Part shown: positions 17,844 to 27,181 of the stretch, one piece after another | How positions within the stretch are numbered: the stretch's first letter is position 1 | Layout: the number at the start of each line of letters is the position of its first letter | Made by a program: the position numbers and the translations under genes | Assembly (NCBI RefSeq): GCF_051859025.1 | Contig: NZ_JBHYGL010000014.1 | Span: forward strand, 1-64,000 | Direction: 5' to 3' | DNA: 64,000 bases | Source: Falsiroseomonas sp051859025 | Lineage (GTDB): Bacteria; Pseudomonadota; Alphaproteobacteria; Acetobacterales; Acetobacteraceae | Notes under the pieces: generated by a model | The model's database searches: none | What the model was told of the DNA's origin: nothing | The model's input: only the letters and a program-made list of their open reading frames with translations

Positions 17844-19153
17844 CACGCGACCTCGATCCCGCCGGCCACGCCCTGGCGCTGCCACCAGCCGGCCACCGCG
17901 CCGGACAGCGCCGCCCGGATCGCCTCATCGGCCACGGCTTCCACCGCTTCCGTCAGGAAGGCCTCGACGAGAATCGCCTTGGCCTGTTCCAGGGGAATGC
18001 CGCGGCTGCGCAGGAAGAACAGGTTGTCCGCATCCAGCTCACCGACGGTCGCGCCATGGCTGCACTTCACGTCGTCAGCGTAGATTTCGAGCTGCGGCTT
18101 GCTGTCGATCTCCGCGTCCGGGCTCAGCAGCAGCGCCTGGTTCATCTGGTAGCCATCGGTCTTCTGCGCGATCTTGCGCACCAGGATCTTGCCCTGGAAG
18201 ACGCCGCGCGAACGGCCGGCCAGCACCGTCTTGTAGGTCTGGCGGGATGCGCAATCCGGCGCCGCGTGGTCCAGCGCCGTCGTCGTATCGGCATGCTGGC
18301 CATCGGCGACCAGCTGCACGCCGTTCATGTGACATTCGGCCTTGGGGCCGGCCAGCGCCACATGGATCTCGTTCCGCGCCAGCCGGGCGCCGGCGTTGAG
18401 CGTGAAATTGTCGTAGGTCCCGCCCTCCGCCACCGCCGCATAGACGGTGGAGAGGAAGAAGGCATCGAGGCCTTCCTGCTGCAGGCGGCCATGATTGAAT
18501 CGCGCGCGGGCGGCGACCTCAATCTCGAAGACCGGATTGTGCAGGTAGCGTGCGGCGGCGGGGCCGGCGGCGGTCTCGATCAGCGTGAGCGATGCGCCTT
18601 CCGCCAGCCGCACCAAATGGCGCGGATGGTAGGCCGGCGCACGGTCCGACAGCGTGGCGAAGGACAGCAGTTCCAGCACGCCACCGGCAACGCCGGCGGG
18701 CACGGTCACGACCAGCCCATCCTCGAACAGCATGGCGTTCAGCGCGGCCAGCGCCTGCTCCGCCGGGCGCGCGACGGCGCCGAGCCGCCCTTCCAGCGAG
18801 GGCAGCGCCACGGCCAGGCTTTCGACCGCATAGGCCAGGCCATCCAGCGTCGAGAGGTCCGCGCGGAAGCGGCCATCGACGAAGACCGCACGGGGATTGC
18901 CGGTGGCGGGCAGCGCCAGCGCATCGTCCACGCCCGTCAGCGGTTCGCCGAACACAGTGCCGTTGACGGCGGCGAGGTCGGTGTAGCGCCAGGCCTCGAC
19001 GCGGCGCGTCGGGAAGCCCTGCGCGCGGAAGGCGGCCGCGGCGGCTTCGCGCATCGCCACGACCCAGGGCAGCCCCGCGCCCGGCAGGCGCGCGCGCAGC
19101 CCCTCATGCCGCGCCAGGAAGGCCGCGGCGCCGGTGGTGTTGACCGCCGTCAT
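17843..19153 (-). CDS. sufD: SUF scaffold subunit SufD
   Basis: A 436-residue component of the SufBCD complex. The N-terminal region contains TRRVEAWRYTDLA. The beta-helical core ends with the typical DDVKCSHGATVGELDADNLFFLRSRGIP, holding the conserved Cys-Ser-His at the SufB interface. The start ATG overlaps the sufC stop by four bases. It acts with SufB and SufC in building clusters on the complex. Confidence 0.92.
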   Translation of the reverse strand: MTAVNTTGAAAFLARHEGLRARLPGAGLPWVVAMREAAAAAFRAQGFPTRRVEAWRYTDLAAVNGTVFGEPLTGVDDALALPATGNPRAVFVDGRFRADLSTLDGLAYAVESLAVALPSLEGRLGAVARPAEQALAALNAMLFEDGLVVTVPAGVAGGVLELLSFATLSDRAPAYHPRHLVRLAEGASLTLIETAAGPAAARYLHNPVFEIEVAARARFNHGRLQQEGLDAFFLSTVYAAVAEGGTYDNFTLNAGARLARNEIHVALAGPKAECHMNGVQLVADGQHADTTTALDHAAPDCASRQTYKTVLAGRSRGVFQGKILVRKIAQKTDGYQMNQALLLSPDAEIDSKPQLEIYADDVKCSHGATVGELDADNLFFLRSRGIPLEQAKAILVEAFLTEAVEAVADEAIRAALSGAVAGWWQRQGVAGGIEVA

Positions 19154-19896
19154 GCCGCGGCCACCGAGGCGGCGTAGCCCGTCGCCTCGAGCTCCTGCGC
19201 CAGTTCCGGGCCGCCGCTGCGGATGATGCGGCCGGCGGACAGCACATGCACGTGGTCCGGCACGATGTGGTTCAGCAGGCGCTGGTAATGCGTGATGACC
19301 AGCGCGCTGAAGGTCGGGCCGCGCAGGCTGTTCACCGTATCCGCCACCATCTTCAGGGCGTCGATGTCGAGCCCGCTGTCGGTCTCATCCAGCAGCGCCA
19401 GCGTCGGCGACAGCATCGCCATCTGCAGCATCTCGTTCCGCTTCTTCTCACCACCGGAGAAGCCGACATTCACGGGGCGCTTCAGCATGTCGTCCGGCAT
19501 GTTCAGCACCTTCATGCGCGCGCGGGCGAGCTTGAGGAACTGGATCGCGTCCACCTCGCTATCGCCCTTCGCACGACGCACCGCGTTCAGCGCCGTGCGC
19601 AGGAAGTTGGCGTTGCCGACGCCGGGCAGTTCGACGGGTGCCTGGAAGGCCAGGAACACGCCGGCGACGGCACGCTCCTCCGGCTCCATCGCCAGCAGGT
19701 CCTGGCCCTTGTAGGTGACGGAGCCTTCCGTGACCTCATAGCCCTCCCGCCCCGCGAGCACGTAGCTGAGGGTGGATTTGCCGGAGCCGTTCGGCCCCAT
19801 GATGGCGTGGATCTCGCCCGGCGCGATCTCCAGCGTCAGGCCCTTCAGGATCTGCTTGCCATCGACCGTGGCGTGCAGGTTCTCGATCTTCAGCAT
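19150..19896 (-). CDS. sufC: SUF ATPase SufC
   Basis: A 248-residue ABC-type ATPase of the SufBCD complex. Motifs: Walker A GPNGSGKS, signature FSGGEKKRNE, Walker B LALLDETDSGLD, and His switch in VITHYQRLL. ATG 19894-19896 (MLKIENLHATVDG) matches the family start; the frame upstream to 20031 lies inside sufB and is rejected. Sixteen bases separate it from sufB. Confidence 0.95.
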   Translation of the reverse strand: MLKIENLHATVDGKQILKGLTLEIAPGEIHAIMGPNGSGKSTLSYVLAGREGYEVTEGSVTYKGQDLLAMEPEERAVAGVFLAFQAPVELPGVGNANFLRTALNAVRRAKGDSEVDAIQFLKLARARMKVLNMPDDMLKRPVNVGFSGGEKKRNEMLQMAMLSPTLALLDETDSGLDIDALKMVADTVNSLRGPTFSALVITHYQRLLNHIVPDHVHVLSAGRIIRSGGPELAQELEATGYAASVAAA

Positions 19897-19912
19897 GATA
19901 TCAGGCGATCCC

Positions 19913-21412
19913 TTAACCGACCGAGCCTTCGAGGCTGATCTGCAGCAGCTTCTGCGCTTCCACGGCGAATTCCATCGGCAGTTCCTTAAGGACCTCCCGG
20001 CAGAACCCGTTGACGATGAGGCCCACGGCATCTTCTTCGCTCAAGCCGCGCTGGCGGCAGTAGAAGAGCTGGTCCTCCGCGATGCGGGACGTCGTCGCCT
20101 CATGCTCCACCTTGGCGGACATGCAGCGGTTCTCGATGTAGGGCACGGTATGCGCGCCGCATTCGTCGCCGATCAGCAGGCTGTCGCATTGCGTGAAGTT
20201 GCGGGCGCCGGCGGCCTGCGGGCTGATCTTCACCAGGCCGCGATAGGTGTTCTGCCCGCGGCCGGCGCTGATGCCCTTGCTGACGATGGTGCTGCGCGTG
20301 TTCTTGCCGATGTGGAACATCTTCGTCCCGGTATCGGCCTGCTGGCGGTTGTTGGTGATGGCGACAGAGTAGAATTCACCGACGCTGTCATCGCCACGCA
20401 GGATGCAGGACGGATACTTCCAGGTGATGGCAGACCCGGTCTCGACCTGCGTCCAGCTCACCTTGCTCCGCGCGCCGCGGCAATCCGCGCGCTTGGTGAC
20501 GAAGTTGTAGATGCCGCCCTTCCCCTCGGCGTCGCCGGGGTACCAGTTCTGCACCGTGCTGTACTTGATCGTCGCATCATCCAGCGCGACGAGTTCCACC
20601 ACCGCGGCATGCAGCTGGTTCTCGTCCCGCTGCGGGGCCGTGCAGCCTTCGAGGTAGCTGACCGTGCTGCCCTCATCCGCGATGATCAGCGTGCGCTCGA
20701 ACTGGCCCGTGCTCTTCGCATTGATGCGGAAATAGGTGGACAGCTCCATCGGGCAGCGGACGCCCTTCGGGATGTAGACGAAGCTGCCATCGGTGAAGAC
20801 GGCGCTGTTCAGCGCGGCGTAGAAATTGTCGGCCTGCGGCACCACGGTGCCGAGGTACTTCCGCACGAGTTCAGGATGTTCCTGCACCGCCTCGCTGATC
20901 GCGCAGAAGATGATGCCGTCCTTGGCCAGGCGCTCCTTGTAGGAGGTGGCGACGGAGACGCTGTCGAACACCGCATCCACGGCGATGGGCATGCGCCCGC
21001 CATCCGCCGGCGTGTCGCCCGCGCCATCGACGCCGGCGAGGATGGCCTGTTCCTTCAGCGGGATGCCGAGCTTGGCGTAGACCCGCAGCAATTCCGGATC
21101 GACCTCATCCAGCGACTTCGGCTTCACCTTCTGCGTCGGCGCCGCGTAGTAGTAGGAATCCTGGAAGTCGATCTTCGGGTAGGAGACGGCGGCCCAGGCG
21201 GGTTCCTCCATCTTCTTCCACATGGCGAAGGCCTTCAGCCGCCATTCCAGCAGCCAGGCGGGCTCATTCTTCTTCGCGGAGATGAAGCGGACGATGTCCT
21301 CGTTCAGGCCCTTGGGCGCGAACTCCATCTCGATGTCGGTCTCGAAACCCCATTTGTAGCCGCCCTCGGTGACGGACTGGACGGTTTCGAGTGTCTCGGT
21401 GACGGCGGGCAT
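19913..21412 (-). CDS. sufB: SUF scaffold subunit SufB
   Basis: A 499-residue main scaffold of the SUF complex. Recognisable segments are GYKWGFETDIEMEFAPKGL near the start, the central block VVPQADNFYAALNSAVFTDGSFVYIPKGVRCP, and a C-terminal part with DECGAHTVPYIENRCMSAKVEHEATTS. ATG 21410-21412 is used; the longer frame to 21547 lies in the regulator gene. It is the first structural gene of the operon, 10 bases after the Rrf2 regulator. Confidence 0.95.
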   Translation of the reverse strand: MPAVTETLETVQSVTEGGYKWGFETDIEMEFAPKGLNEDIVRFISAKKNEPAWLLEWRLKAFAMWKKMEEPAWAAVSYPKIDFQDSYYYAAPTQKVKPKSLDEVDPELLRVYAKLGIPLKEQAILAGVDGAGDTPADGGRMPIAVDAVFDSVSVATSYKERLAKDGIIFCAISEAVQEHPELVRKYLGTVVPQADNFYAALNSAVFTDGSFVYIPKGVRCPMELSTYFRINAKSTGQFERTLIIADEGSTVSYLEGCTAPQRDENQLHAAVVELVALDDATIKYSTVQNWYPGDAEGKGGIYNFVTKRADCRGARSKVSWTQVETGSAITWKYPSCILRGDDSVGEFYSVAITNNRQQADTGTKMFHIGKNTRSTIVSKGISAGRGQNTYRGLVKISPQAAGARNFTQCDSLLIGDECGAHTVPYIENRCMSAKVEHEATTSRIAEDQLFYCRQRGLSEEDAVGLIVNGFCREVLKELPMEFAVEAQKLLQISLEGSVG

Positions 21413-21422
21413 GGAACTTGTC

Positions 21423-21890
21423 CTACTCGGCCAGAAGGGCAGGCACGGGGATTTCGACGGTGCGTGGCGCGGGCATCGGCAGGCGGGGACCGGGTGCCGC
21501 GATCTCGCTGACCATGATGGCGGACAGCGCGCCGCGGATGGCGGCATTCACGGGGTCCCAGCGACCACGCACGGGGCAGGTATTCTCGGCCTCGCAAAGA
21601 CCGAATCCACCATCGACGCAGGCGGTCAGGGCGATCGGGCCGTCGATGGCGACGATCACGTCCGACAGCGGCAGGGATGACAGCGGGCGCAGCAGGCGGT
21701 ATCCGCCCCGCGCCCCACGCAGCCCCTCCACCAGCCCCGCCTGGGCCAGCATCTTCAACACCTTGGCGACCGTGGGTTCCGCAACACCGGTGCCGCTGGC
21801 AAGCCCGGGGGCGGTCTGAACGCCTCCCTCGGCCTCCAGGCGGCTCAGCACCACCACGGCATAATCGGTGAATTTCGAGACCCGCAGCAC
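21423..21890 (-). CDS. Rrf2-family regulator of the SUF operon
   Basis: About 155 residues. The N-terminal winged helix (RVSKFTDYAVVVLSRL, then GVAEPTVAKVLKMLAQAGLV and GARGGYRL) is of the Rrf2/IscR type. Three cysteines, spaced C-X7-C-X5-C in CVDGGFGLCEAENTCPVRG, could hold an iron-sulfur cluster, so the protein likely senses cluster status and controls its own operon. GTG 21890 is chosen because homologues begin at this helix; the frame continues to 21974 through likely promoter sequence. A 15-base palindrome lies 28 bases upstream. Confidence 0.85.
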   Translation of the reverse strand: MLRVSKFTDYAVVVLSRLEAEGGVQTAPGLASGTGVAEPTVAKVLKMLAQAGLVEGLRGARGGYRLLRPLSSLPLSDVIVAIDGPIALTACVDGGFGLCEAENTCPVRGRWDPVNAAIRGALSAIMVSEIAAPGPRLPMPAPRTVEIPVPALLAE

Positions 21891-21917
21891 GCGGCGTCGC
21901 TCCCGCTCTGTCAAAGG

Positions 21918-21932
21918 GGACCCTGAGGGTCC
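21918..21932. promoter_or_regulatory. palindromic operator candidate upstream of suf operon
   Basis: GGACCCTGAGGGTCC is a perfect 15-base inverted repeat (7-base arms, one centre base) between the suf regulator and the divergent hydrolase gene. A TTGACT hexamer on the minus strand lies about 30 bases further upstream (21962-21967). Position and symmetry fit autoregulation by the Rrf2 protein. The sequence does not resemble the E. coli IscR type 1 site, so the assignment is an inference. Confidence 0.45.
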
Positions 21933-22057
21933 GGATTGGCAGATGCGCCCGCCCCCCGCCGGAGTCAAGGTCATGCCGCATGGCTTGCCGACTCAATGTC
22001 ATGGCGCCACGATCCGCCCTGCCTGAGACCAGGGCCTGCGACCAGACTGGAGAGACG

Positions 22058-22945
22058 ATGCCTACGATCCGCGCCGATGACGGGGTGAACCTGTACTACG
22101 AGGAAGCGGGCTCCGGCACGCCCATGGTCTTCGTGCATGAATATGCCGGCGACCATCGGAGCTGGGAGGCGCAGATGCGCTTCTTCTCCCGCCGCTATCG
22201 CTGCGTCACCTACGCCGCCCGGGGCTACACGCCGTCCGAGGTCCCGTCCGATCCCGCCAAGTACAGCCAGGACCGCGCGACGGATGACATCGCCGCCGTG
22301 ATCAAGGGTCTCGGCCTCGGCAAGACGCATGTCGTCGGCCTGTCCATGGGCGGCTTCGCGACGCTCCATATGGGCCTGCGGCACGCGGATATCTGCCGCA
22401 GCTTGGTGGCCGCCGGCGTCGGCTATGGCGCATCCCCCGACAAGATGCCGCAATTCCACAAGGAGACGGACGCCGCCATCGCCCGCATCCGGTCCGAGGG
22501 CATGGAAACCTTCGGCCTGACCTACAGCCGCGGCCCGACCCGCCTGGTGTTCGAGGAGAAGGACCCCCGCGGCTACAAGGAATTCCAGGACCAGCTGCGG
22601 GAACACAGCACCGAAGGCTCCGCCCTGACCATGAACGGCGTGCAGCGCCGCCGCCCCAGCCTGTTCGACCTGAAGGACGGCTTCGCCAGCATGGAAGTGC
22701 CGACGCTGGTGATCGCGGGCGACGAGGATGACCCGACGCTGGAGGCCAGCATCTACCTGAAGCGCACCATCAAGAGCAGCGCGCTGCTGGTCATGCCGAA
22801 ATGCGGCCACACCATGAATTTGGAGGATCCGGAAGCCTTCAACCGCGCGGTGCTGGACTTCGTCACCCAGGTGGATGCCGGCCGCTGGACCAACCGCATC
22901 CCCGCCAGCCTGTCCGGCGGCATCATCGCGGCGGCCGAGAAGTAG
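22058..22945 (+). CDS. alpha/beta hydrolase
   Basis: A 295-residue hydrolase. Features: start MPTIRADDGVNLYYEEAGSG, oxyanion strand MVFVHEYAGDHRSW, nucleophile elbow GLSMGGFATL, acid region VIAGDEDDPTLEA, and catalytic His in PKCGHTMNLEDPE. ATG 22058 has GGAGAG five bases upstream; the upstream frame from 21980 crosses the intergenic region. It is divergent from suf and followed 17 bases later by a Crp/Fnr regulator. The substrate is unknown. Confidence 0.87.
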   Translation: MPTIRADDGVNLYYEEAGSGTPMVFVHEYAGDHRSWEAQMRFFSRRYRCVTYAARGYTPSEVPSDPAKYSQDRATDDIAAVIKGLGLGKTHVVGLSMGGFATLHMGLRHADICRSLVAAGVGYGASPDKMPQFHKETDAAIARIRSEGMETFGLTYSRGPTRLVFEEKDPRGYKEFQDQLREHSTEGSALTMNGVQRRRPSLFDLKDGFASMEVPTLVIAGDEDDPTLEASIYLKRTIKSSALLVMPKCGHTMNLEDPEAFNRAVLDFVTQVDAGRWTNRIPASLSGGIIAAAEK

Positions 22946-22962
22946 CAGCAACGGGCGCGGCG

Positions 22963-23637
22963 ATGTCCATCGAGGCCCGCCGCGCCATCGACGGCCTGCC
23001 CCTGCTGGCCGGCGTGCCGGAAGGCGCCCGCGCCCGCCTGGCCGCCGCCGCGCGGCCCGTCCGGTACCGGGAGGGGGAGGTCGTGTTCCGCCGCGGCGAT
23101 CCCGGCACGGATGGCATGCTGCTGGTGCTGGACGGCGTGGTGCGCCTCCACCTGGCCACCGGCGCCGGGCGGGAACTCACGCTGGGCCTGGCGGGAGCCG
23201 GGGAGCCGGTGGGCGAGGTCGCGCTGGTCGATGGCGGCCCGCGCAGCGCGGATTGCACGGCGCTGACGCCGGTATCGGGCCTGCTGATCCGCCATGCCGA
23301 CGCCGCCGCGGTGCTGGCGGAGGACCACGCGACCGCCCTGGCCTTGCTGCGAACGCTGGCCGCGCGGCTTAGGCGCACGACGGAGCAGACGGAGGCGGTG
23401 GCGCTGCGCCCCCTGCCCCAGCGCCTGGCGACGGCGCTGCTGAAGCTGGCGGCGGCCGATCCCGCCGGACTGGTGCGGCTGCCGCAGGGGCAGCTGGCCG
23501 CCCTGGTGGCGGCGACGCGCCCCAAGGTGAATGTGCTGCTGGTGGAATGGCGCGCGGGCAGGCTGGTGGAGCCGGCCCGCGCGGGCCTCAGGATCACCGA
23601 TCCGCCAGGGCTGCGCGCCCTGGCGGAAGCAGATTGA
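22963..23637 (+). CDS. Crp/Fnr-family transcriptional regulator
   Basis: A 224-residue protein. The cyclic-nucleotide-type beta barrel (VRYREGEVVFRRGDPGTDGMLLVLDGVVRL; GEPVGEVALVDGGPRSADC) is followed by a long helix and a C-terminal helix-turn-helix (LPQGQLAALVAATRPKVNVLLVEWRAGRLV). There is no N-terminal cysteine cluster of FNR. The helix-turn-helix diverges from the usual Crp motif. It follows the hydrolase gene and converges on the ABC importer genes; its targets are unknown. Confidence 0.82.
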   Translation: MSIEARRAIDGLPLLAGVPEGARARLAAAARPVRYREGEVVFRRGDPGTDGMLLVLDGVVRLHLATGAGRELTLGLAGAGEPVGEVALVDGGPRSADCTALTPVSGLLIRHADAAAVLAEDHATALALLRTLAARLRRTTEQTEAVALRPLPQRLATALLKLAAADPAGLVRLPQGQLAALVAATRPKVNVLLVEWRAGRLVEPARAGLRITDPPGLRALAEAD

Positions 23638-23640
23638 GCC

Positions 23641-24603
23641 TCAGATCGTCACGCGGCCGGCGGCGGCGGCGGCGAGCGGCGCCTTCCAGATCACCTGATC
23701 CGGCGTGACCGGGCGGGCAAGCCGGTTCATCCCGCGCAGCTGATCGATGGCGAGCTGGATGTTGCCGACGCTGTCAGGCGTCAGGTTCACCTTGAACTCC
23801 ACCTTGGTCATCAGTTCCGCGATGAAGGCGCGGTCCTGGCGCAGGAAGCGGGCGACCTGCGCGGCGGCTTCCGTCGGGTTGCTGGCGATGAATTCCTGCG
23901 CCTGGATCATGGACCGCATGAAGCGCTGGGTCGCTTCCTGGTTCGACTCGGCCCAGCCCTTGTTCATGTAGATGAAGTTGCGGACGATCTGGATCTGGTC
24001 GTTCGACAGCAGGATCTTGGTGTTGGGGATGGCGCGCATGGCGCGGGTCGGCCAGGGCTCCCACACAGCGAAGGCGTCGATGTTGCCGCGCTCCAGCGCA
24101 GCCACCATCTCCGGCGCCTCGACATTCACGATGGTGTAGTCGGCCGGGTTCAGGTTGAGCTTGGCGACGACGGAGAGCCAGAAGGTCTCGCTGCCCGTGC
24201 CGCGGGCGACGCCGACGCGCTTGCCCTTCAGCGCTTCCATGTTCTCGACATTGCGGCCGAGGATGCTGATCCAGCGCAGCAGCGCCGTGCCTTCCGCCAC
24301 CGCGACCACATTGGGATCGACCAGGTGCGCGGAGACGCCGGCCTGTTCGGCGCCATAGGCGGAGTTGATCTGGTTGCCGACGAGGAAGGCGATCATGGCG
24401 GAGCCGGAGGGGCCGGTATTCACCGTCACCTCCAGCCCGTTGCGCTGGAAGAAACCGCCTTCGCGGGCGACGTAGTAGGGCGCGAAGGACGGATCGACGC
24501 CCGTCGCGATCGTCATGCGGATGGGCGCGCCCTGCGCGAAGGCCGGGATGGGCAACGCGGTGGCAGCAGCGCCCGCGGCAAGCAGGCTACGGCGGTTGAT
24601 CAT
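23641..24603 (-). CDS. ABC transporter substrate-binding protein (nitrate/sulfonate/taurine type)
   Basis: A 320-residue periplasmic protein of the SsuA/TauA/NrtA-like group. The signal NRRSLLAAGAAATALPIPAFAQG is Tat-like. The mature part has DPSFAPYYVAREGGFFQRNGLEV, LKGKRVGVARGTGSETFW and GNIDAFAVWEPWPTRA, typical of the family. It is the last gene of a three-gene operon. The ligand cannot be assigned; sulfonates, nitrate, pyrimidine precursors and aromatic acids are all handled by this family. Confidence 0.87.
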   Translation of the reverse strand: MINRRSLLAAGAAATALPIPAFAQGAPIRMTIATGVDPSFAPYYVAREGGFFQRNGLEVTVNTGPSGSAMIAFLVGNQINSAYGAEQAGVSAHLVDPNVVAVAEGTALLRWISILGRNVENMEALKGKRVGVARGTGSETFWLSVVAKLNLNPADYTIVNVEAPEMVAALERGNIDAFAVWEPWPTRAMRAIPNTKILLSNDQIQIVRNFIYMNKGWAESNQEATQRFMRSMIQAQEFIASNPTEAAAQVARFLRQDRAFIAELMTKVEFKVNLTPDSVGNIQLAIDQLRGMNRLARPVTPDQVIWKAPLAAAAAGRVTI

Positions 24604-24627
24604 GGTTCTCTCTCTCCCTGTTCTAAT

Positions 24628-25389
24628 TCACATGGTCGGGTTGAAGCGGCCCGCGAAGGCGCGGATCAGCAGGCGGAAGGCGCGGTCCGTCGCGAAACCC
24701 AGCAGGCCCAGCGAGATGAGGGCGACGAAGATGTCCTCCACCTGCATGAACAGGCGGGCATCCCATAGCAACTTGCCGAGCCCGTCATTGGAGGCGACGA
24801 GTTCCGCCGCGACGATGGTGACGAAGGCGTTGGCCATGGCCAGCCGCATGCCTGTCAGGATGTAGGGCACCGTCGCAGGCAGGGCGACCAGGGCGAAGAC
24901 CTGGAACTTGCTGGCACCCAGGCATTGCGCCGCGCGGATCTTGTCCTTCCCCACGGCGCCGACGCCGGCGGCCGTCGCGATGATGACGACGAAGACGGTG
25001 GTATACGCGATCAGGAAGATCTTGCTCTCCTCCCCGATGCCGAACCAGATCACGGCGACCGTGATCATCGCGACGGCGGGGATGAAGCGGAAGAATTCCG
25101 TCCAGGGTTCCAGCAGCAGCCGCACGGGCCTGAAGCTGCCGAGTGCCAGGCCGATCGGGATGCCGAGCGCGCTGCCGAGCAGGAAGCCCTGCAGGATGCG
25201 GCGCATGGAGGCGATGACGGCCTCCTGCAGCAACCCATCCTCGATCAGCACCACGGCCCGTTCGAACACCGGAAAGGGCGAGGGAAACAGCACCGAGCGC
25301 ACCAGATACAGCGCGGCCAGGTGCCAGATCAGGAACAGCAGGGCGAAGCCGGCGATGTAGCCGCCGATGGTGGCCGCGCGGCTATTCAT
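24628..25389 (-). CDS. ABC transporter permease
   Basis: A 253-residue inner-membrane permease of the SsuC/TauC type. About six membrane helices are visible, starting YIAGFALLFLIWHLAALY, with the cytoplasmic coupling region KDKIRAAQCLGASKFQVFALVALPATVPYILTGMRLAMANAF. ATG 25387-25389 is preferred over 25407: it overlaps the ATPase stop by 8 bases and has an AGGAG site. Confidence 0.88.
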   Translation of the reverse strand: MNSRAATIGGYIAGFALLFLIWHLAALYLVRSVLFPSPFPVFERAVVLIEDGLLQEAVIASMRRILQGFLLGSALGIPIGLALGSFRPVRLLLEPWTEFFRFIPAVAMITVAVIWFGIGEESKIFLIAYTTVFVVIIATAAGVGAVGKDKIRAAQCLGASKFQVFALVALPATVPYILTGMRLAMANAFVTIVAAELVASNDGLGKLLWDARLFMQVEDIFVALISLGLLGFATDRAFRLLIRAFAGRFNPTM

Positions 25390-26149
25390 GAGGGTGGATC
25401 TCCTCATGGATCAGCGCATGCACCTGGCGGAAGGTCTGCATGAATCCGTCCGATGTGCGTTCGCGGGGAAAGGGCAGGTCGACCGGCACCACGGCCTTCA
25501 GCGTGCCGCCCGGGCCCCGCTTCATCACGCCGACGCGGGTGGAAAGCGCCACCGCTTCCTCGATGTCATGGGTGATGAAGAGCACGGTCTTGCCGGATTT
25601 CGCCCAGATGTCGGACAATTCGTTCTGCAGCACCGCGCGCGTCATCGCATCCAGCGCGCCGAAGGGTTCGTCCATCAGCAGGATGCGCGGATCATTGGCC
25701 AGGGCGCGGGCGATCTGGATACGCTGCTTCATGCCGCCGGACAGTTCGGAAGGGTGCTTGGCCCCCTGCCCCGTCAGCCCGACCATGGTCAGGAAGCGAT
25801 CCGCCACGGCGCGGCGTTCGGCCTTCGCCATGCCGCGAAGGCGCAACCCGAAGGCGATATTGTCCCGCGCCGTCAGCCAGTCATACAGGCTGTCATGGCC
25901 CTGGAAGACGACGCCGCGATCGGCGCCGGGGCCGCGCACGGGCTTGCCATCCAGCAGGATGCGGCCCGCGGTCGGTGCCTCGAACCCCGCCAGCATGTTG
26001 AGCACGGTGGTCTTGCCGCAGCCCGAAGTACCGAGCAGACAGAAGAACTCGCCCTCCGCGAGTTCGAGTGAGAAGTCGCGCACGGCCTCCCACGCGCCGG
26101 TCCGGCCGCGAAAGGTCTTTCCAACCCCCTCAAGGGTCACCAACGCCAT
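25382..26149 (-). CDS. ABC transporter ATP-binding protein
   Basis: A 255-residue ATPase of the SsuB/TauB/NrtD type. Walker A GTSGCGKTT, Q-loop GVVFQGHDSLYDWLT, signature LSGGMKQRIQIARAL, Walker B ILLMDEPFGALD and the switch His in FITHDIEEAVAL are intact. It is the first gene of the importer operon; a 120-base region separates it from the divergent SDR gene and should hold both promoters. Confidence 0.92.
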   Translation of the reverse strand: MALVTLEGVGKTFRGRTGAWEAVRDFSLELAEGEFFCLLGTSGCGKTTVLNMLAGFEAPTAGRILLDGKPVRGPGADRGVVFQGHDSLYDWLTARDNIAFGLRLRGMAKAERRAVADRFLTMVGLTGQGAKHPSELSGGMKQRIQIARALANDPRILLMDEPFGALDAMTRAVLQNELSDIWAKSGKTVLFITHDIEEAVALSTRVGVMKRGPGGTLKAVVPVDLPFPRERTSDGFMQTFRQVHALIHEEIHPHE

Positions 26150-26269
26150 GCTGTTTCCCTGACCCCGCTATGCGCAGCACAATAGTGCGCGGGACGATGG
26201 GGGCAACCCGGCTTCACGACCCGATCCACCGGGACTAGAACGCCTCTGCGCACAAGGGAGGCAGCCGGC

Positions 26270-27181
26270 ATGATGCTCGAAGGCAAGGTCGCGGTGGTGA
26301 CCGGGGCGGGCGGCGGGATCGGGCGGGAGATCGCGCTGGCCATGGCGCTGGCCGGCGCGGCCGTGGTGGTCAACGACATCGGCGCAAGCCTGACGGGCGA
26401 AGGCCCGACCAGCGCGACGCCGGGCGAGCAGACCGTCGCGATCATCCAGCAGCGCGGCGGCCGGGCCGTCGCCAACACCGACAGCGTGGCGGAATGGGCG
26501 AATGCCCAGCGAATCGTCCAGACGGCGCTGGATTCCTTCGGCCGCATCGACATCGTCGTGAACAATGCCGGCATCCTGCGCGACCAGATCTTCCACAAGA
26601 TGTCGCCGGAGGAATGGCTGGCGGTCATCAACGTCCACCTCAACGGCACCTTCTTCGTCAGCCGCGCCGCCGCCGAGCATTTTCGCAAGCAGGGCTCCGG
26701 CGCCTATGTGCACATGACGTCCACATCCGGCCTGATCGGCAATTTCGGGCAGGCGAACTACTCCGCCGCGAAACTCGGCATCGCAGCGATGTCGAAATCG
26801 ATCGCACTCGACATGCAGCGCTTCGGCGTTCGGTCCAATTGCATCGCGCCCTTCGCCTGGTCCCGCATGACAAGCTCCATCCCCGCGGGCACGGAGGCCG
26901 AGCGCGCGCGCGTCGCCCGCCTGCAGCAGATGACGCCGGACAAGAACGCGCCGCTGGCGGTCTTTCTCGCGTCCGACGCCGCCAAGGACGTCACCGGGCA
27001 GATCTTCGCCGCGCGCCACAATGAGCTGTTCCTGTTCAGCCAGCCGCGGCCCATCCGCAGCACGCATCGCAGTGAGGGCTGGACGCCGGAAGCCATCGCG
27101 GAAACCGCGCTGCCGGCACTCAAGTCGCATTTCCTGCCGCTCGATCGCAGCGGCGACGTCTTCTCGTGGGATCCCGTCTGA
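26270..27181 (+). CDS. SDR-family oxidoreductase (hydroxyacyl-CoA dehydrogenase-like)
   Basis: A 303-residue NAD(P)-dependent enzyme. TGAGGGIG cofactor loop, VVNNAGIL, active-site Ser in HMTSTSGLIG, and YSAAK catalytic Tyr/Lys are all present. A C-terminal tail of about 60 residues beyond the usual SDR core resembles the fatty-acid multifunctional-protein hydroxyacyl-CoA dehydrogenases. AGGGAG at 26255-26260 precedes ATG 26270. It opens the acyl-CoA operon, and its stop overlaps the next start (TGATG). Confidence 0.87.
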   Translation: MMLEGKVAVVTGAGGGIGREIALAMALAGAAVVVNDIGASLTGEGPTSATPGEQTVAIIQQRGGRAVANTDSVAEWANAQRIVQTALDSFGRIDIVVNNAGILRDQIFHKMSPEEWLAVINVHLNGTFFVSRAAAEHFRKQGSGAYVHMTSTSGLIGNFGQANYSAAKLGIAAMSKSIALDMQRFGVRSNCIAPFAWSRMTSSIPAGTEAERARVARLQQMTPDKNAPLAVFLASDAAKDVTGQIFAARHNELFLFSQPRPIRSTHRSEGWTPEAIAETALPALKSHFLPLDRSGDVFSWDPV

